DNA of 64,000 bases, from the NCBI RefSeq assembly GCF_024171945.1, contig NZ_JAMTCR010000002.1, forward strand, positions 496,001 through 560,000. The letters are read 5' to 3'. Shown in pieces: positions 9,077-18,828 of this stretch. This stretch comes from Actinokineospora globicatena (GTDB taxonomy: Bacteria > Actinomycetota > Actinomycetes > Mycobacteriales > Pseudonocardiaceae). The notes below the pieces were generated by a model that was not told where the DNA came from, did no database searches, and saw only the letters and a list, made by a program, of their open reading frames with translations. A program made the translations under genes and the position numbers. Position 1 is the first letter of the stretch; every line of letters starts with the position of its first letter.

Positions 9077-11311
9077 GTGTCCGGCACCACGCTCACCGAC
9101 TGGCTCCGCGCTCGGGACGACGAGGCGCTCGCCGCCGTGTTGCGGGCACGGCCTGATCTCGCCACGCCCCGACCGGCCAATACCGGGGTGCTCGCGGCCC
9201 GCGCGGCGACCAGGGCCTCGGTCGCCAGGGTCGCCGAGGGGCTCGACACCTTCACCCTCGCGGTGCTGGACGCGTTGCTCGCCGCCGGGGCGGACCGGGG
9301 GCCGGTGCCGATCTCGGTGGTCGACCTGGACGCGCCCGCCCAGCGGGTCAAGGCGGCCGTGGGCCAGTTGCGGCGGTTGGCGATCGCCTGGGGTGAGGAC
9401 AAGGAGATCTCGCTCGTGCCCGCCGCGCGGGAAGCCGGTGGGCTGTTCCCGACCGGGTTGGGCCGCCCCTCCCCCGCGCTCGACGACGTGGATGTGGCCG
9501 CGGCGGTGGCGGCCCTGCCCGTTGACGAGCGGGACGTGCTGGAGCGGCTCGCGAGCAACGGTCCGATCGGCAACACCCGGGACGCGGCCGCCGTGCTCCC
9601 GCTCGACCAGGCGCGCACCCCGATCCAGCGGCTGCTCGCGCGTGAGCTGCTGACCAGGGTCGACGCGACGACCGTCGAGCTGCCGAGGCAGGTCGGGCTG
9701 GTCGTGCGACCGGCTGCGCTGGTGGTCGTCGACGAACCCAAGCCGAAGACCAAGGCGCACAAGGCAGTCGACTCGACGGCGGCGGGCGCGGCGCTGGAGT
9801 TCTTGCGGCACACGCACACCCTGCTGCGAATGTGGTCCGAGGAACCCGCGCCGGTCCTCAAGTCCGGTGGGCTGGGCGTGCGGGACCTGCGGAAGCTGAC
9901 CAAGGCGCTGGACGTCAGCGAGCGGCACGGGGTGCTGCTGGTGGAGGTCGCGGTCGCGGCGTCGCTGGTTGTGGACAACGAGGCGACGACACCGGAGTAC
10001 CTGCCGACCACGCACGCCGACACGTGGCTGGTGGCGAGCCCGGCGAACCAGTGGGCGACTCTCGCCGCCGCGTGGCTCGACCTGCCGCGCCTGCCAGGGA
10101 TCGGTGGCCTGCGGGACGCGAAGGAGCGGTTGCTGGCGCCGCTGTCGGAGGACCTGCGCCGTCCGGTCGCACCGCTGGAGCGCGCACGGGTGCTGCACGC
10201 GTTGGCCGATCTGAAGCCGGGCACCGGGATCGCCGACGTGGACGAGCTCGCGGCCTTGCTGGCGTGGCGCGCGCCGCGGCGGGGTGGGCGGCTGCGGGAC
10301 GAGATCGTCCGCTGGACGCTTGAGGAGGCGACGGCGATCGGCGTTGTCGCGCACGGGGCGTTGGGTGGGGCGGGTCGCACGCTCGTCGAGGAGGGCACGG
10401 CGGCCGCGGCGAAGCGGATGGCCGAGGCGATGCCGGAGCCGATCGACCACGTGCTGGTGCAGGCAGACCTGACCGTCGTCGCGCCCGGTCCGCTGGAGCC
10501 GCACCTCGCCGCGCAGGTCAACCAGGTCGCCGACGTCGAGTCAGCGGGTAGCGCCACCGTCTACCGGGTGAGTGAGACGTCGCTGCGGCGCGCGCTCGAC
10601 GCGGGTCAGACCGCGAGCGACCTGCACGAACTGTTCCGCGCGCACTCCAGGACCCCGGTGCCGCAGTCGCTGACCTACATGATCGACGACGTGGCCCGGC
10701 GGCACGGACGGCTGCGAGGTGGCGCTACCGCGTCGTTCCTGCGTTGCGACGACCCTGCGCTGATCGCGGAAGTCGCGGCGAGCCCGGCGGCGGCGGCGCT
10801 GCGGTTGCGCAAGATCGCGCCCACGGTGCTGGTCAGCCCGGTGCCACTGCTGGAGATCCTCGACGAGCTGCGCGCCGCGGGGTTCACGCCCGCCGCGGAG
10901 GACAGCGAGGGCCAGGTGGTCGACCTGCGCCCGACCGGCAGACGCGTGCAGGCCGCGGTCCGCGCCGTGCGGCGGGTCGCCAGCAAGGCCCCGGACGACG
11001 ACCAGCTCAGCGACATCGTGCACAGCATGCGCGCCGGTGACCGGGCCGCCGACAGCAAACGCGGCCGCTCCGTCACCGCGTCGAGCACGAACACCGCCGA
11101 CACCCTCGCCCTGCTCCAGCAGGCCGTGCACGCCCAGCACACCGTCTGGGTCGGCATGGTCGACGCCAACGGCGTGGCCAGCGAACGCATCCTCGTCCCC
11201 ACCCGAATCGGCGGCGGCGTCCTGGAGGGCACCGACCCCGACACCAACTCCCCCACCAGAATCCCCCTACACCGCATCACCCGCGCCGACCTGGTCGAAC
11301 ACAAGCCCTGA
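9077..11311 (+). CDS. helicase-associated domain protein (Helicase_C_3 family, Rv0862c-like)
   Basis: A 744-residue protein found across actinobacteria beside the XPB helicase gene. The N-terminal two thirds are helical repeats with winged-helix character (LTDWLRARDDEALAAVLRARPDL; LGVRDLRKLTKAL). The C-terminal ~280 residues match the helicase-associated region: VLVQADLTVVAPGPLEPHL, AGSATVYRVSETSLRRALDAG, VPQSLTYMIDDVARRHGRLR. The last part has a WYL-like beta domain (HTVWVGMVDANGVASERILV ... PLHRITRADLVEH). No Walker motifs are present, so it is not itself an ATPase. It is thought to assist XPB in DNA repair, but that is inference from context. The GTG at 9077 is chosen over 9056 because of the TACCGT box 7 bases before it. 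The XPB partner is 11 kb away here. Confidence 0.88.
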   Translation: MSGTTLTDWLRARDDEALAAVLRARPDLATPRPANTGVLAARAATRASVARVAEGLDTFTLAVLDALLAAGADRGPVPISVVDLDAPAQRVKAAVGQLRRLAIAWGEDKEISLVPAAREAGGLFPTGLGRPSPALDDVDVAAAVAALPVDERDVLERLASNGPIGNTRDAAAVLPLDQARTPIQRLLARELLTRVDATTVELPRQVGLVVRPAALVVVDEPKPKTKAHKAVDSTAAGAALEFLRHTHTLLRMWSEEPAPVLKSGGLGVRDLRKLTKALDVSERHGVLLVEVAVAASLVVDNEATTPEYLPTTHADTWLVASPANQWATLAAAWLDLPRLPGIGGLRDAKERLLAPLSEDLRRPVAPLERARVLHALADLKPGTGIADVDELAALLAWRAPRRGGRLRDEIVRWTLEEATAIGVVAHGALGGAGRTLVEEGTAAAAKRMAEAMPEPIDHVLVQADLTVVAPGPLEPHLAAQVNQVADVESAGSATVYRVSETSLRRALDAGQTASDLHELFRAHSRTPVPQSLTYMIDDVARRHGRLRGGATASFLRCDDPALIAEVAASPAAAALRLRKIAPTVLVSPVPLLEILDELRAAGFTPAAEDSEGQVVDLRPTGRRVQAAVRAVRRVASKAPDDDQLSDIVHSMRAGDRAADSKRGRSVTASSTNTADTLALLQQAVHAQHTVWVGMVDANGVASERILVPTRIGGGVLEGTDPDTNSPTRIPLHRITRADLVEHKP

Positions 11312-11620
11312 CCACAGTCCACACCGGACTCCCCACCCCGGCGCCCGCACTCCCCCAAGCATCCACACAGGACCAAACCCCACCCCGCCGAACCCCCGCT
11401 CCCACCCCGCCCGCCACCACCTCGCGCGCGCGAAAGCCCCGAGCCCGGCCCCCACCCTCTCCGGGGGGCGTCCCAGGGTCAGTCTACCGGGACCCCCCGA
11501 CAGTGGATCTTGAAAGCGCCCCCGTGGAGATCCACATGTGGACAACTTCTGTACCCCGTAAGAGGGGAAAAACGAGAAGGCCCCCGGCAACCACCGGAGG
11601 CCTCCACGGAACAACAAGGG
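11312..11620. other. intergenic space between convergent genes containing repeat copy B
   Basis: 309 bp between the stop codons of the helicase-associated protein and the conservon GTPase. More than half is repeat copy B. The left part (11312-11414) is C-rich with no gene. Confidence 0.6.
11415..11570 (-). repeat. dispersed intergenic element, copy B
   Basis: Second copy, inverted relative to copy A; core 11442-11570. It keeps the CGCGCGCGCGAAAG flank (11421-11436) shared with copy A. The DnaA-type box here is TTGTCCACA (TGTGGACAA at 11537-11545 on the plus strand). Its position between two convergent genes excludes a promoter role for either neighbour. Confidence 0.85.
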
Positions 11621-12226
11621 TCAGACGGCGCGGGACATGCGTTGGTGCATGGCGTGCTCGACCAGGGTGATGAGGGTTTCCTTGGTGGAGTCGCGGTCGC
11701 GGGCGTCGGTGGTGACGATGGGGACGTTGGGTTCGACGGTGAGGGCCTCGCGGACGTCTTCGATGCGGTGGTGCAGGACGCGGTCGAAGCAGTTGAGGGC
11801 GATCACGTACGGGAGGCCGCGGTCCTCGAAGAAGTCGATCGAGGCGAACGCGTCGGCGAGGCGGCGGGTGTCGACCAGGACGATGGCGCCGATGGCGCCG
11901 CGGACCAGGTCGTCCCACATGAACCAGAAGCGGTGCTGGCCCGGGGTGCCGAACAGGTAGAGGATCAGGTCGGAGTCCAGCGACACGCGGCCGAAGTCCA
12001 TCGCGACCGTGGTGGTCACCTTGTTCGGGGTCGACGACAGGTCGTCGACGTCCACGCTGGCCTCGGTCATGACGGCCTCGGTGGTCAGCGGGACGATCTC
12101 CGAGACGGACCCGACCAGGGTCGTCTTGCCCACACCGAAGCCACCGGCGACGACGATCTTCGCCGAGGTGGTCGGCTGGGGGGAAGCGCCGCGCGCGCTG
12201 AGAGGACTAGAGCCTGCGGAGCCCAC
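11621..12226 (-). CDS. conservon GTPase (CvnD-like, Rab-related)
   Basis: Small GTP-binding protein of 201 residues, the fourth component of a conservon. In Streptomyces these sensor-kinase/Roadblock/DUF742/GTPase sets form a membrane-associated switch resembling eukaryotic GPCR systems. The P-loop is GGFGVGKTT. The switch II region is LFGTPGQHRFW, with G rather than the usual D before TPGQ. The base-recognition motif is NCFD instead of NKxD, as usual in this family. GTG at 12224-12226 lies inside the end of the DUF742 gene (20-bp overlap). An upstream start would add sequence translated from DUF742 codons. It is the last gene of a four-gene operon; the signal it transmits is unknown. Confidence 0.92.
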   Translation of the reverse strand: MGSAGSSPLSARGASPQPTTSAKIVVAGGFGVGKTTLVGSVSEIVPLTTEAVMTEASVDVDDLSSTPNKVTTTVAMDFGRVSLDSDLILYLFGTPGQHRFWFMWDDLVRGAIGAIVLVDTRRLADAFASIDFFEDRGLPYVIALNCFDRVLHHRIEDVREALTVEPNVPIVTTDARDRDSTKETLITLVEHAMHQRMSRAV

Positions 12227-12917
12227 TGAGCACCCTTTCCATGAATTCGATCGACGGCCGGTCACCCACGACCATGCCGCTCTGGTGGATCGAGACGAGG
12301 CCCATGCCCGCCATGTCCCCGATGAGCACCCTGGCTACCCCCAGTGGCAGCCGCAGGTGCGCGGCGACCTCGGCGACGGACCTGGTGTCCAGGCACAGGC
12401 CGCAGATGGACCTGTGCTCCGGTCGGACCGCCGCGTCCGGCAACTTGCCGCGGTCACTGGTGGAGACCAGTGCCTCGATCGCGAGATCGTAGTCGGAGCG
12501 GGTCCGCCCACCGGTCTTGGTGTACGGGCGGACCAGCGACCCGGTCTCGTGCGGGGCGAGCTCGGCCGGGTCCGGCTCGGGCTCCAGGTCGGCGACCGCG
12601 GGGATCTCCTTGCTGTCCCAGTCCGACTGCGACGGGATGCCCGGGTCACCGTAGAGGGTCGCGCTGGGGCCACCGAAGAGCCTGGCCCGGAACCCGTCGA
12701 TGTCGAACCGGTTCGGCGGCTCACCGAGCCCGGGTTCGGACAGGTCGTCCCACCCTCGTTCCGACATGTCGGCAAGCCTCCGCTCCGGCTCGTCCACCAG
12801 CTGGTCCCTGGGGTGTTCGCCCTCGGCCGCGCCGAAGGCAGCGTCCGGTTCGAACAGGTCCCGGTAGGAGAAGTCGTCCTCGGTGCGCCTGCCAGTGGGT
12901 CTGCGGCCCGTGCTCAT
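12207..12917 (-). CDS. DUF742 protein (CvnC-like)
   Basis: Third conservon component, 236 residues. The first ~120 residues are a low-complexity acidic tail (DDFSYRDLFEPDAAFG ... EPDPAELAPHETGSLVRPY). The DUF742 domain follows (residues ~125-236): VRPYTKTGGRTRSDYDLAIE, EHRSICGLCLDTRSVAEVAA and the winged-helix-like HLRLPLGVARVLIGDMAGMG ending in MERVLSGLRRL. DUF742 proteins are thought to be DNA-binding or adaptor proteins interacting with the GTPase. This one has an unusually long N-terminal extension compared with the ~120-residue minimal form. The start ATG is at 12915-12917, 29 bp after the Roadblock gene; its end overlaps the GTPase gene. Confidence 0.9.
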   Translation of the reverse strand: MSTGRRPTGRRTEDDFSYRDLFEPDAAFGAAEGEHPRDQLVDEPERRLADMSERGWDDLSEPGLGEPPNRFDIDGFRARLFGGPSATLYGDPGIPSQSDWDSKEIPAVADLEPEPDPAELAPHETGSLVRPYTKTGGRTRSDYDLAIEALVSTSDRGKLPDAAVRPEHRSICGLCLDTRSVAEVAAHLRLPLGVARVLIGDMAGMGLVSIHQSGMVVGDRPSIEFMERVLSGLRRL

Positions 12918-12946
12918 CGCGTCCTCACCCCGCCGTGTGCCCGCTC

Positions 12947-13372
12947 TTACCTGCGCTGCGAGCCCTGAAGCTGCGCGCGCAGCTCGGGCGTCATCTGCTG
13001 GCCGACCCGCTCGACCAGCAGGGTCATCTCGTAGGCGACCAGGCCGATGTCGCAGTTCGGCGCCGCGAGCACCGCGAGGCAGGAGCCGTCGGAGATCGAC
13101 ATGAGGAACAGGTAGCCGCGGTCCATCTCGACCACGGTCTGGTTCACCCCGCCTGCCTCGAAGCACCGCGCGGCGCCAGCGGTGAGGCTGACCAGGCCGG
13201 ACGCGACCGCGGACAGCTGCTCGGCGCGGTCGCGGGGCAGGCCCTGCGAGCCCGCCAGCAGCAACCCGTCGGCGGACACCACCACGGCGTGCGCGACGCC
13301 GGGCACCTGGCGGACAAAGTCGGTGATGAGCCACCCGAAGCTACCGGGCTGGTGTACGGACGCGGTTGTCAC
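12947..13372 (-). CDS. Roadblock/LC7 domain protein (CvnB-like)
   Basis: 141-residue Roadblock/LC7 protein, second gene of the conservon. Members act as GTPase-activating or scaffolding partners of the CvnD/MglA-type GTPases. The single domain starts [20 protein letters not shown] and includes [15 protein letters not shown] and [18 protein letters not shown], typical of bacterial Roadblock proteins. The GTG start at 13370-13372 overlaps the kinase stop codon by 4 bp (GTGA), giving translational coupling. Confidence 0.94.
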   Translation of the reverse strand: MTTASVHQPGSFGWLITDFVRQVPGVAHAVVVSADGLLLAGSQGLPRDRAEQLSAVASGLVSLTAGAARCFEAGGVNQTVVEMDRGYLFLMSISDGSCLAVLAAPNCDIGLVAYEMTLLVERVGQQMTPELRAQLQGSQRR

Positions 13373-16300
13373 TCCTGCTCCTCGTCTTGGCGGCTCTCGT
13401 CTGAACCGGTCTGGTCACCAGCGTAGGCGTCGATGAGGGCATGCCTGCCCCGACGGACCCCCTGCTGGAACTGGGACATGCGACCGCGGACGGCGTCGGC
13501 CGTACGTGGGGGCAGCGCGGGCACGGCCGGTTGTTCCGCCGTGGTCTCCCTCGGTGCGGCCGATCCGGGCACCAGGTGCGCCTTGGGGACGCGCTTGGGC
13601 AGGCCCGCCGTCGTGGTGGTGTCCGCTGTGGTGTCGAGCAGGGCACGCGCCCGCTGCCAGCCGTCGTCGCCGGGCGAGTGCCAGGCGTCCGCGCGGGAGT
13701 GCGCGGGTTCCGGGGTGGCGGCGAGTTCTTCGTGGTGGTCGACCTCGACCGGGGCGTGCACCTCGGTGAGCGGTTCGACCTCCACCTCGACCTGGTGGTC
13801 GGGCTCGGGTTCGGCGTCGACCTCGACCTCGGGCTCGGCGGCGGTGGTGACCGGGGTGGACCCGGTGTCACCTGCCTCGAACCACTGGGAGAGGACGGCC
13901 TCGTAGATCGGCAGCCGCTCGGTCGGGGCGTCCACGACCCGCTCCGGCTCGCTGACCGGGTGGTAGCGGCCGGTGCCGTTGCGCGGGGCGTCGGCGGGCG
14001 GGTCGGTCGGCTCGGGCAGCGGCAGGCCGAACAGCGAGCCGGTGACCTGGTTGTCGACCAGGTGGCCGTTGAGCCGGGACCGGATCTCCTCCGGCGAGGC
14101 GGGGGGACCCCAGCCGCCGGTGTCCTCGGGGTTGCCGCTGCTGGCGAACGACGCCGGGTCGAACGCCGGGTACCCGGCGACCTCTTCGGCCGGGCGGTCG
14201 ACCAGGGACTCGCTGAGCGGTCCCGCGGTCTCCGGCCGGGTGCGCGGCATGCTGCCGGTGAAGGCACCGGCGATGCCGCTGGCCTTGGCCGCGGTGTCGC
14301 CGAGGCTGGGGGTCTGCGCCACGATGCTGGTCGGCTGGGCCGAGCCGGAGGTCTGCACGAGGTTCGCCGGGACGGTGATCCTGGCGATCAGACCGCCCTC
14401 GATGTCCTCGTTGTCGCGCAGCCGGACCTTGATGTCGTGCCGCTTGGCCAGCCGCGCGACCACGTAGAGGCCCATCCGGCGGGTCACCGCGACGTCGATG
14501 TCCGGCGGGTCGGCGAGCCGCGAGTTGGCGGTCTCGATCTCCTCGTCGTTCATGCCGACGCCGGAGTCGGTGATCTGGATCGCCAGTTCCTTCTTGCGGG
14601 TGACCGCCATCCGCACGTAGACCTTCTTCTCCGGCTCGGAGAACGAGGTCGCGTTGTCGAGCAGCTCGGCGATGAGGTGCACGAGGTCGGAGACCGCGCG
14701 GCCCTGCACCGACACCTCGGGGGCGGAGAGCACCTCGATGCGGGCGTACTGCTCGACCTCGGAGACCGCCGCGCCGACGACCTCGGCCGCGGGGACCGGG
14801 CGGGAGAGCTGGCGGGACAGGCCGGAGCCGGAGAGCACCAGCAGCGACTCGGAGTTGCGCCGCATGCGGGTGGCGAGGTGGTCGAGCTCGAAGAGGCTGG
14901 CGAGCTGGTCGGGGTCCTGCTCGTCCTGCTCGAGCCGGTCGATGAGCGAGAGCTGGCGCTCGACGAGGGTCTGCGACCGGCGGGACAGGTTGACGAAGAT
15001 CGAGTTGATGTTGTCGCGCAGCAGCGCCTGCTCGGTCGCCATCCGGACCGCCTGGTCGTGCACCGCGTCGAAGGAGCGGGCCAGCTGGCCGGTCTCCTCG
15101 CGGGTGAACACCGGCACCGGCTCCACCGCGTTCTTCGACGCCTCGACCGGGTCGGGGTCGGCGAGGATGCGCTGCACCGTCTCCGGCAGCCGCCGGTTCG
15201 CCACGTCGAGTGCGTCGCGGCGCAGCACGCGCAGCGGCACCAGCAGCGAGCGGGCGACGATGAAGGTGACGATCAGGGCGAGCAGGATCGCGATGAGCAC
15301 GATGACCGCGTCGCGCCAGGCGTTGGTCTTGGCCGCGTCGGCGGACTGGCTGGCCAGGGTGCGCAGCTTGCCCAGCAGCGTCACCTCGACCTTCTGCAGC
15401 GCGGTCGCGGTGGCCTTGGAGTCCACCACCAGCCGGTCCATCTCGATGCCCAGGTTGGGCACGCCCTGGTCGGCGTGCACGAAGGCGGTCTGCTTGATCC
15501 GCTCCCGGTCGTCGACCTCGGCGCCGGAGAACGTGTCGGAGAAGAACTGCGCCTCGTTGACGTCGGCGTTGGACCGGAAGTTGGCGATGGAGGCGTTGTA
15601 GCTGGCCTCGGCGGCGCGGGCTTGGTCGAGCATGCTCGAGGGGAAGCCGTTGCGGGCGCCCGCGATCATCAGGATCGAGTTCTGGCGGCCGAGGAACTCC
15701 TTGGCCTCCACGATGCTCAGCGAGGCGGCGGCCAGCCGGGCGATCTCGGGCTGGGCCAGCGAGGCGGTGAACTCGGAGCCCGCGGAGAGCACGGCCTCCA
15801 GCAGCGAGGTGTAGGACTGGTAGACGCCGACGTCCGGGTACTTGCTGTTCATCGCGGCCGAGCGGACGGCCTCCACGGCGGAGAGCCGGTCGCTCAGGGT
15901 GTCGAGCAGCTGGCCGTTGTCGGTGGAGACCTTGGCCACGGCCTGGTTGAGCCGGGTCAGCGTGGCGTTGGTCTTCTGCATCTGGCCCTGGACCTGGGAG
16001 ATGTCCCCGGCGCGGCCGCCTGCGACGTAGGCGACCATGACGTTGCGCTCGCTCTGCATCTCGTGCACGAGCGCGGTCACGTCCAGGGTCGCGGTCACCG
16101 CGATGGCCGCTTGGTCGAAGGTCTCGGCGCGGTCGAGCTCGTTGGTCGCGCGCAGCACACCGAGGGCGACCGCGGTGATGACCGGGACGAGGAGGACGGC
16201 GACCAGCTTCGTGCGCAGCCGCCAGTTGCGCAGCCGCCACCGCGAGCCACCCTCCACGGTCTTGCGACCTGAGGGCCTCGGGTTCGCGGCCACCACCTCA

Positions 16301-16380
16301 TTACTGCCGTCTGGTTCTGACACGGCGGCACCACCGTCTTTCCCTGGGCCTGAACCCACCCCAGTGGTGTGGTCGGGCAC
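13369..16380 (-). CDS. conservon sensor histidine kinase (CvnA-like) with nitrate/nitrite-sensing domain
   Basis: Membrane sensor of about 1003 residues. After a ~55-residue cytosolic start come TM1 ([18 protein letters not shown]) and a ~280-residue extracellular helical NIT-type sensor domain. TM2 ([19 protein letters not shown]) and a HAMP linker follow. The dimerisation segment contains [19 protein letters not shown] in place of a classical H-box. The HATPase_c domain has [14 protein letters not shown] (N-box) and [12 protein letters not shown] (G1). The final ~330 residues are a Pro/Glu-rich tail without a domain, a CvnA hallmark. The start is uncertain; GTG at 16378-16380 has GGGAGA with 9-base spacing. 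It heads the operon kinase-Roadblock-DUF742-GTPase. No response regulator is nearby, as usual for conservons. Confidence 0.9.
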   Translation of the reverse strand: MPDHTTGVGSGPGKDGGAAVSEPDGSNEVVAANPRPSGRKTVEGGSRWRLRNWRLRTKLVAVLLVPVITAVALGVLRATNELDRAETFDQAAIAVTATLDVTALVHEMQSERNVMVAYVAGGRAGDISQVQGQMQKTNATLTRLNQAVAKVSTDNGQLLDTLSDRLSAVEAVRSAAMNSKYPDVGVYQSYTSLLEAVLSAGSEFTASLAQPEIARLAAASLSIVEAKEFLGRQNSILMIAGARNGFPSSMLDQARAAEASYNASIANFRSNADVNEAQFFSDTFSGAEVDDRERIKQTAFVHADQGVPNLGIEMDRLVVDSKATATALQKVEVTLLGKLRTLASQSADAAKTNAWRDAVIVLIAILLALIVTFIVARSLLVPLRVLRRDALDVANRRLPETVQRILADPDPVEASKNAVEPVPVFTREETGQLARSFDAVHDQAVRMATEQALLRDNINSIFVNLSRRSQTLVERQLSLIDRLEQDEQDPDQLASLFELDHLATRMRRNSESLLVLSGSGLSRQLSRPVPAAEVVGAAVSEVEQYARIEVLSAPEVSVQGRAVSDLVHLIAELLDNATSFSEPEKKVYVRMAVTRKKELAIQITDSGVGMNDEEIETANSRLADPPDIDVAVTRRMGLYVVARLAKRHDIKVRLRDNEDIEGGLIARITVPANLVQTSGSAQPTSIVAQTPSLGDTAAKASGIAGAFTGSMPRTRPETAGPLSESLVDRPAEEVAGYPAFDPASFASSGNPEDTGGWGPPASPEEIRSRLNGHLVDNQVTGSLFGLPLPEPTDPPADAPRNGTGRYHPVSEPERVVDAPTERLPIYEAVLSQWFEAGDTGSTPVTTAAEPEVEVDAEPEPDHQVEVEVEPLTEVHAPVEVDHHEELAATPEPAHSRADAWHSPGDDGWQRARALLDTTADTTTTAGLPKRVPKAHLVPGSAAPRETTAEQPAVPALPPRTADAVRGRMSQFQQGVRRGRHALIDAYAGDQTGSDESRQDEEQE

Positions 16381-16975
16381 TGCCAGCACTCTCCCTGCAT
16401 CTGAGCCAAGTAGCCCGTTATCCAGCAGGCCTTGCTCTAACGGACACCTACCCCAGTGGAGGACGCGGCTCGTCGCGGACGCTCTGGCGGACGCGGCTGC
16501 CCGCAAGATGTCGGACCGGGGCGGTCCAACGTTACTCGCCGGGCATGGCGGCCGCTCATCCCTACCGCTCGGTTGAGCGCCTCACTGTGGACACAGAAGG
16601 TAGCGAAGTCTCCGGCACGATGTAACCCTTCCAGGGCATCATCACAGGCCGTATCGGATAGTTAGCACGGACAACATTTCACCAGCGTGATGTAGTGGTG
16701 GTTTTCCCTACGTTCACCATCGCCCATATGGATGAGTAATCACCACCCACTTGCGGGCACGGCTACGGACGGTAAACCCCAGGTCAGGGTGCCTAGAGAG
16801 TTCCCCCACTTGGCTCAACAGGGCCGCCCGAATCAGTGAGAGAGTTCACCGCAAGGCATCCTGTGCGCACTCATTGTGACCCGCACCCCGCTGTCTCTAG
16901 AGTGCGTCCTTGGTGCCGCAGGGGGACTCGCGCCCACCTCGACAAAAACCGACCTCCTACGAGGAGAGGCTCCAA
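16381..16975. other. divergent control region between conservon and ABC importer
   Basis: 595 bp, noticeably richer in A/T than its neighbours (especially 16640-16740), with no convincing gene. It must hold the promoters of both divergent operons. I cannot assign a specific operator; GGTGGT and ACCACC flank a ~50-bp segment around 16690-16748. Confidence 0.45.
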
Positions 16976-18013
16976 ATGCTTCGACGCGTTGCCACCAGAC
17001 GGACCGCTGGTGTCCGCCTGCCGATCGCCGTTCTCGCCATGACCGTCCTCGCCACGCTCAGCGGGTGCGGCCTCCTCGGCGGCGACGACACCACCAGCAG
17101 CTCGGGGTCCACGGGCAGCACCGGCGGGGTGGAGAAGGCCAAGGTCAAGGTCGGCGTCCTGCCCGTCGTCGACGTCGCGCCGTTCTACCGGGCGATCGAG
17201 CAGGGCTACTTCAAGGAGCAGGGCCTCGACGTCGAGCCGGTCGTCATGGCCTCCGGCGCGGCCTCCATCGCCGCCGTGCTCAGCGGGGACGTCGACATCG
17301 CCTTCTCGTCCTACCCGGCGCCGCTGCTCGCGCAGAGCAAGAAGATCGCCGAGTTCAAGATCGTCGCCGACGCGCTGACCGCCAAGCCCGGTCACATCGT
17401 GGTCGTCGCGCCGCCGAACTCGCCGCTGAAGAAGCCGACCGACGCGCCGGGCAAGAAGATCGCCATCACCGCCCGCAACACCATGACCGACCTGGCCCCG
17501 ATGTCGGTGCTCAAGACCCAGGGCGTCGACTACACCCAGGTCGAGTGGCGCGAGATGAGCTTCGCCGAGATGATCCCGGCGATGGAGCGCGGCGAGGTCG
17601 ACGGCGCGGTCGTCGTGGAGCCGTGGGTGACCACCGCGATGAAGAAGCTGGGCGCGGTCCCGGTCTTCGACGGCGCGTCCGGCCCCACCGCGGAGATGCC
17701 GATGTCGGGCTACGTCGCCATCGGCGGCTCCGGCAAGTTCGCCACCACCAGCCCGAACACCGTCGCCGCCTTCCAGCGCGCGCTGGCCAAGGCGCAAGCC
17801 GAGGCGACCGACCGCACCAAGGTCGAGCCGATGTTCGTCAAGTACGCCAAGATCGACCAGGAGACCGCCCAGCTGGTGACCATCGCGACGTACTCGACCT
17901 CGCTCGAGGCCAACCGCATCCAGCGGGTCGCCAACCTGATGTCGGAGTTCGGCGTGATCAAGGGCAACCTGGACGTGTCCACGATGATCCCCAGCTCCAC
18001 CAGCAACAAGTAG
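16976..18013 (+). CDS. ABC importer substrate-binding lipoprotein (SsuA/THI5-like)
   Basis: 345-residue extracellular solute-binding protein anchored as a lipoprotein. The signal peptide ends in the lipobox LSGC (cysteine ~26), followed by a Ser/Thr/Gly linker. The periplasmic-binding-protein type 2 fold of the NMT1/THI5/SsuA group starts VKVGVLPVVDVAPFYRAIEQ and includes the GEVDGAVVVEPWV segment. This group binds sulfonates, nitrate, taurine or pyrimidine thiamine precursors; no residue pattern lets me choose. ATG at 16976 has the ribosome site GAGGAGAGG 6 bases upstream, better than longer starts. It heads a four-gene importer operon (two permeases, one ATPase). Confidence 0.92.
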   Translation: MLRRVATRRTAGVRLPIAVLAMTVLATLSGCGLLGGDDTTSSSGSTGSTGGVEKAKVKVGVLPVVDVAPFYRAIEQGYFKEQGLDVEPVVMASGAASIAAVLSGDVDIAFSSYPAPLLAQSKKIAEFKIVADALTAKPGHIVVVAPPNSPLKKPTDAPGKKIAITARNTMTDLAPMSVLKTQGVDYTQVEWREMSFAEMIPAMERGEVDGAVVVEPWVTTAMKKLGAVPVFDGASGPTAEMPMSGYVAIGGSGKFATTSPNTVAAFQRALAKAQAEATDRTKVEPMFVKYAKIDQETAQLVTIATYSTSLEANRIQRVANLMSEFGVIKGNLDVSTMIPSSTSNK

Positions 18014-18051
18014 GTCTGGAGGCGGGTCCCCTCCGGGGGCCGAGGCACACC

Positions 18052-18828
18052 GTGAGTGGAGCTCCCCGAGTTCCCGCGAGCCTGATCGGTCTGGCCGGCT
18101 TCTTCGCGATCTGGGAAGTCGCCAGCCGGACCGATCTCGTTCCGGGCTACTACCTTCGCCCGCCGAGCGTGGTGCTACCGAAGATGGTCACCCTGCTCGG
18201 CGACCCGGCGTTCGTCAGAGCGGTGGTCGCCACGCTGGTGGCCACCCTGCTCGCGCTGGTGATCGCGGTCCTGATCGCGGTCCCGGCCGGACTCGTCCTC
18301 GGCAGCGTCCCCCCGGTCCGCAGGGCCGTGATGACGCTGGTCGAGTTCCTGCGGCCGATCCCGTCGGTCGCGCTGATCCCGCTCGCCCTGCTGACCTTCG
18401 GCACCGGCCCGGACACCAAGATCACCCTCGCGGTGTACGGGGCGCTGTGGCCGATCCTGTTCAACACCATGTACGCCCTCGACGAGGTCGACCCGCTGCA
18501 CGTGGAGACGGCGCGCGCGTTCGGCACCGGTCGGCTCGGCCTGCTGCGCCGGGTCGCCCTGCCCAGCGCCGCGCCGTTCGTGCTCACCGGGGTCCGGCTC
18601 TCGTTCGCCATCGCGCTCGCGGTGGTGATCAGCACCGAGCTGTTCTCCGGTGGCACCATCGGGCTCGGCCAGGTGGTCAACGTCGCCAGCGGCGGCGGGT
18701 TCAACATGGACACCGTGCTGGCGGGCACCGTCCTGGCCGGACTGGTCGGCTACGGCGCCAACGCGGGCCTGGAGTGGTTGCACCGCAGGGCGTTCGCCTG
18801 GAGCCAGCCGCGGGGTGACGCCGAGTGA
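18052..18828 (+). CDS. ABC importer permease (SsuC/TauC-like), first
   Basis: 258-residue inner-membrane permease of the BPD_transp_1 family with about six membrane helices, e.g. ASLIGLAGFFAIWEVA and VVATLVATLLALVIAVLIAV. The EAA loop that contacts the ATPase is recognisable as VETARAFGTGRLGLLRRVAL. GTG at 18052 has GAGG six bases upstream. It overlaps the second permease by 4 bp. Two different permeases in one operon imply a heterodimeric channel, less common for SsuABC-type systems, which usually encode one permease. Confidence 0.92.
   Translation: MSGAPRVPASLIGLAGFFAIWEVASRTDLVPGYYLRPPSVVLPKMVTLLGDPAFVRAVVATLVATLLALVIAVLIAVPAGLVLGSVPPVRRAVMTLVEFLRPIPSVALIPLALLTFGTGPDTKITLAVYGALWPILFNTMYALDEVDPLHVETARAFGTGRLGLLRRVALPSAAPFVLTGVRLSFAIALAVVISTELFSGGTIGLGQVVNVASGGGFNMDTVLAGTVLAGLVGYGANAGLEWLHRRAFAWSQPRGDAE

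Noticed and set aside
13441..16272. Open frame of over 900 codons on the plus strand
   Set aside because: It is antisense to the conservon kinase, has no recognisable domain and an Arg/Gly/Val composition typical of a high-GC shadow frame.
16381..16975. SAM or other sulfur-related riboswitch before the ABC importer
   Set aside because: No conserved S-box or SAM-II blocks could be found.
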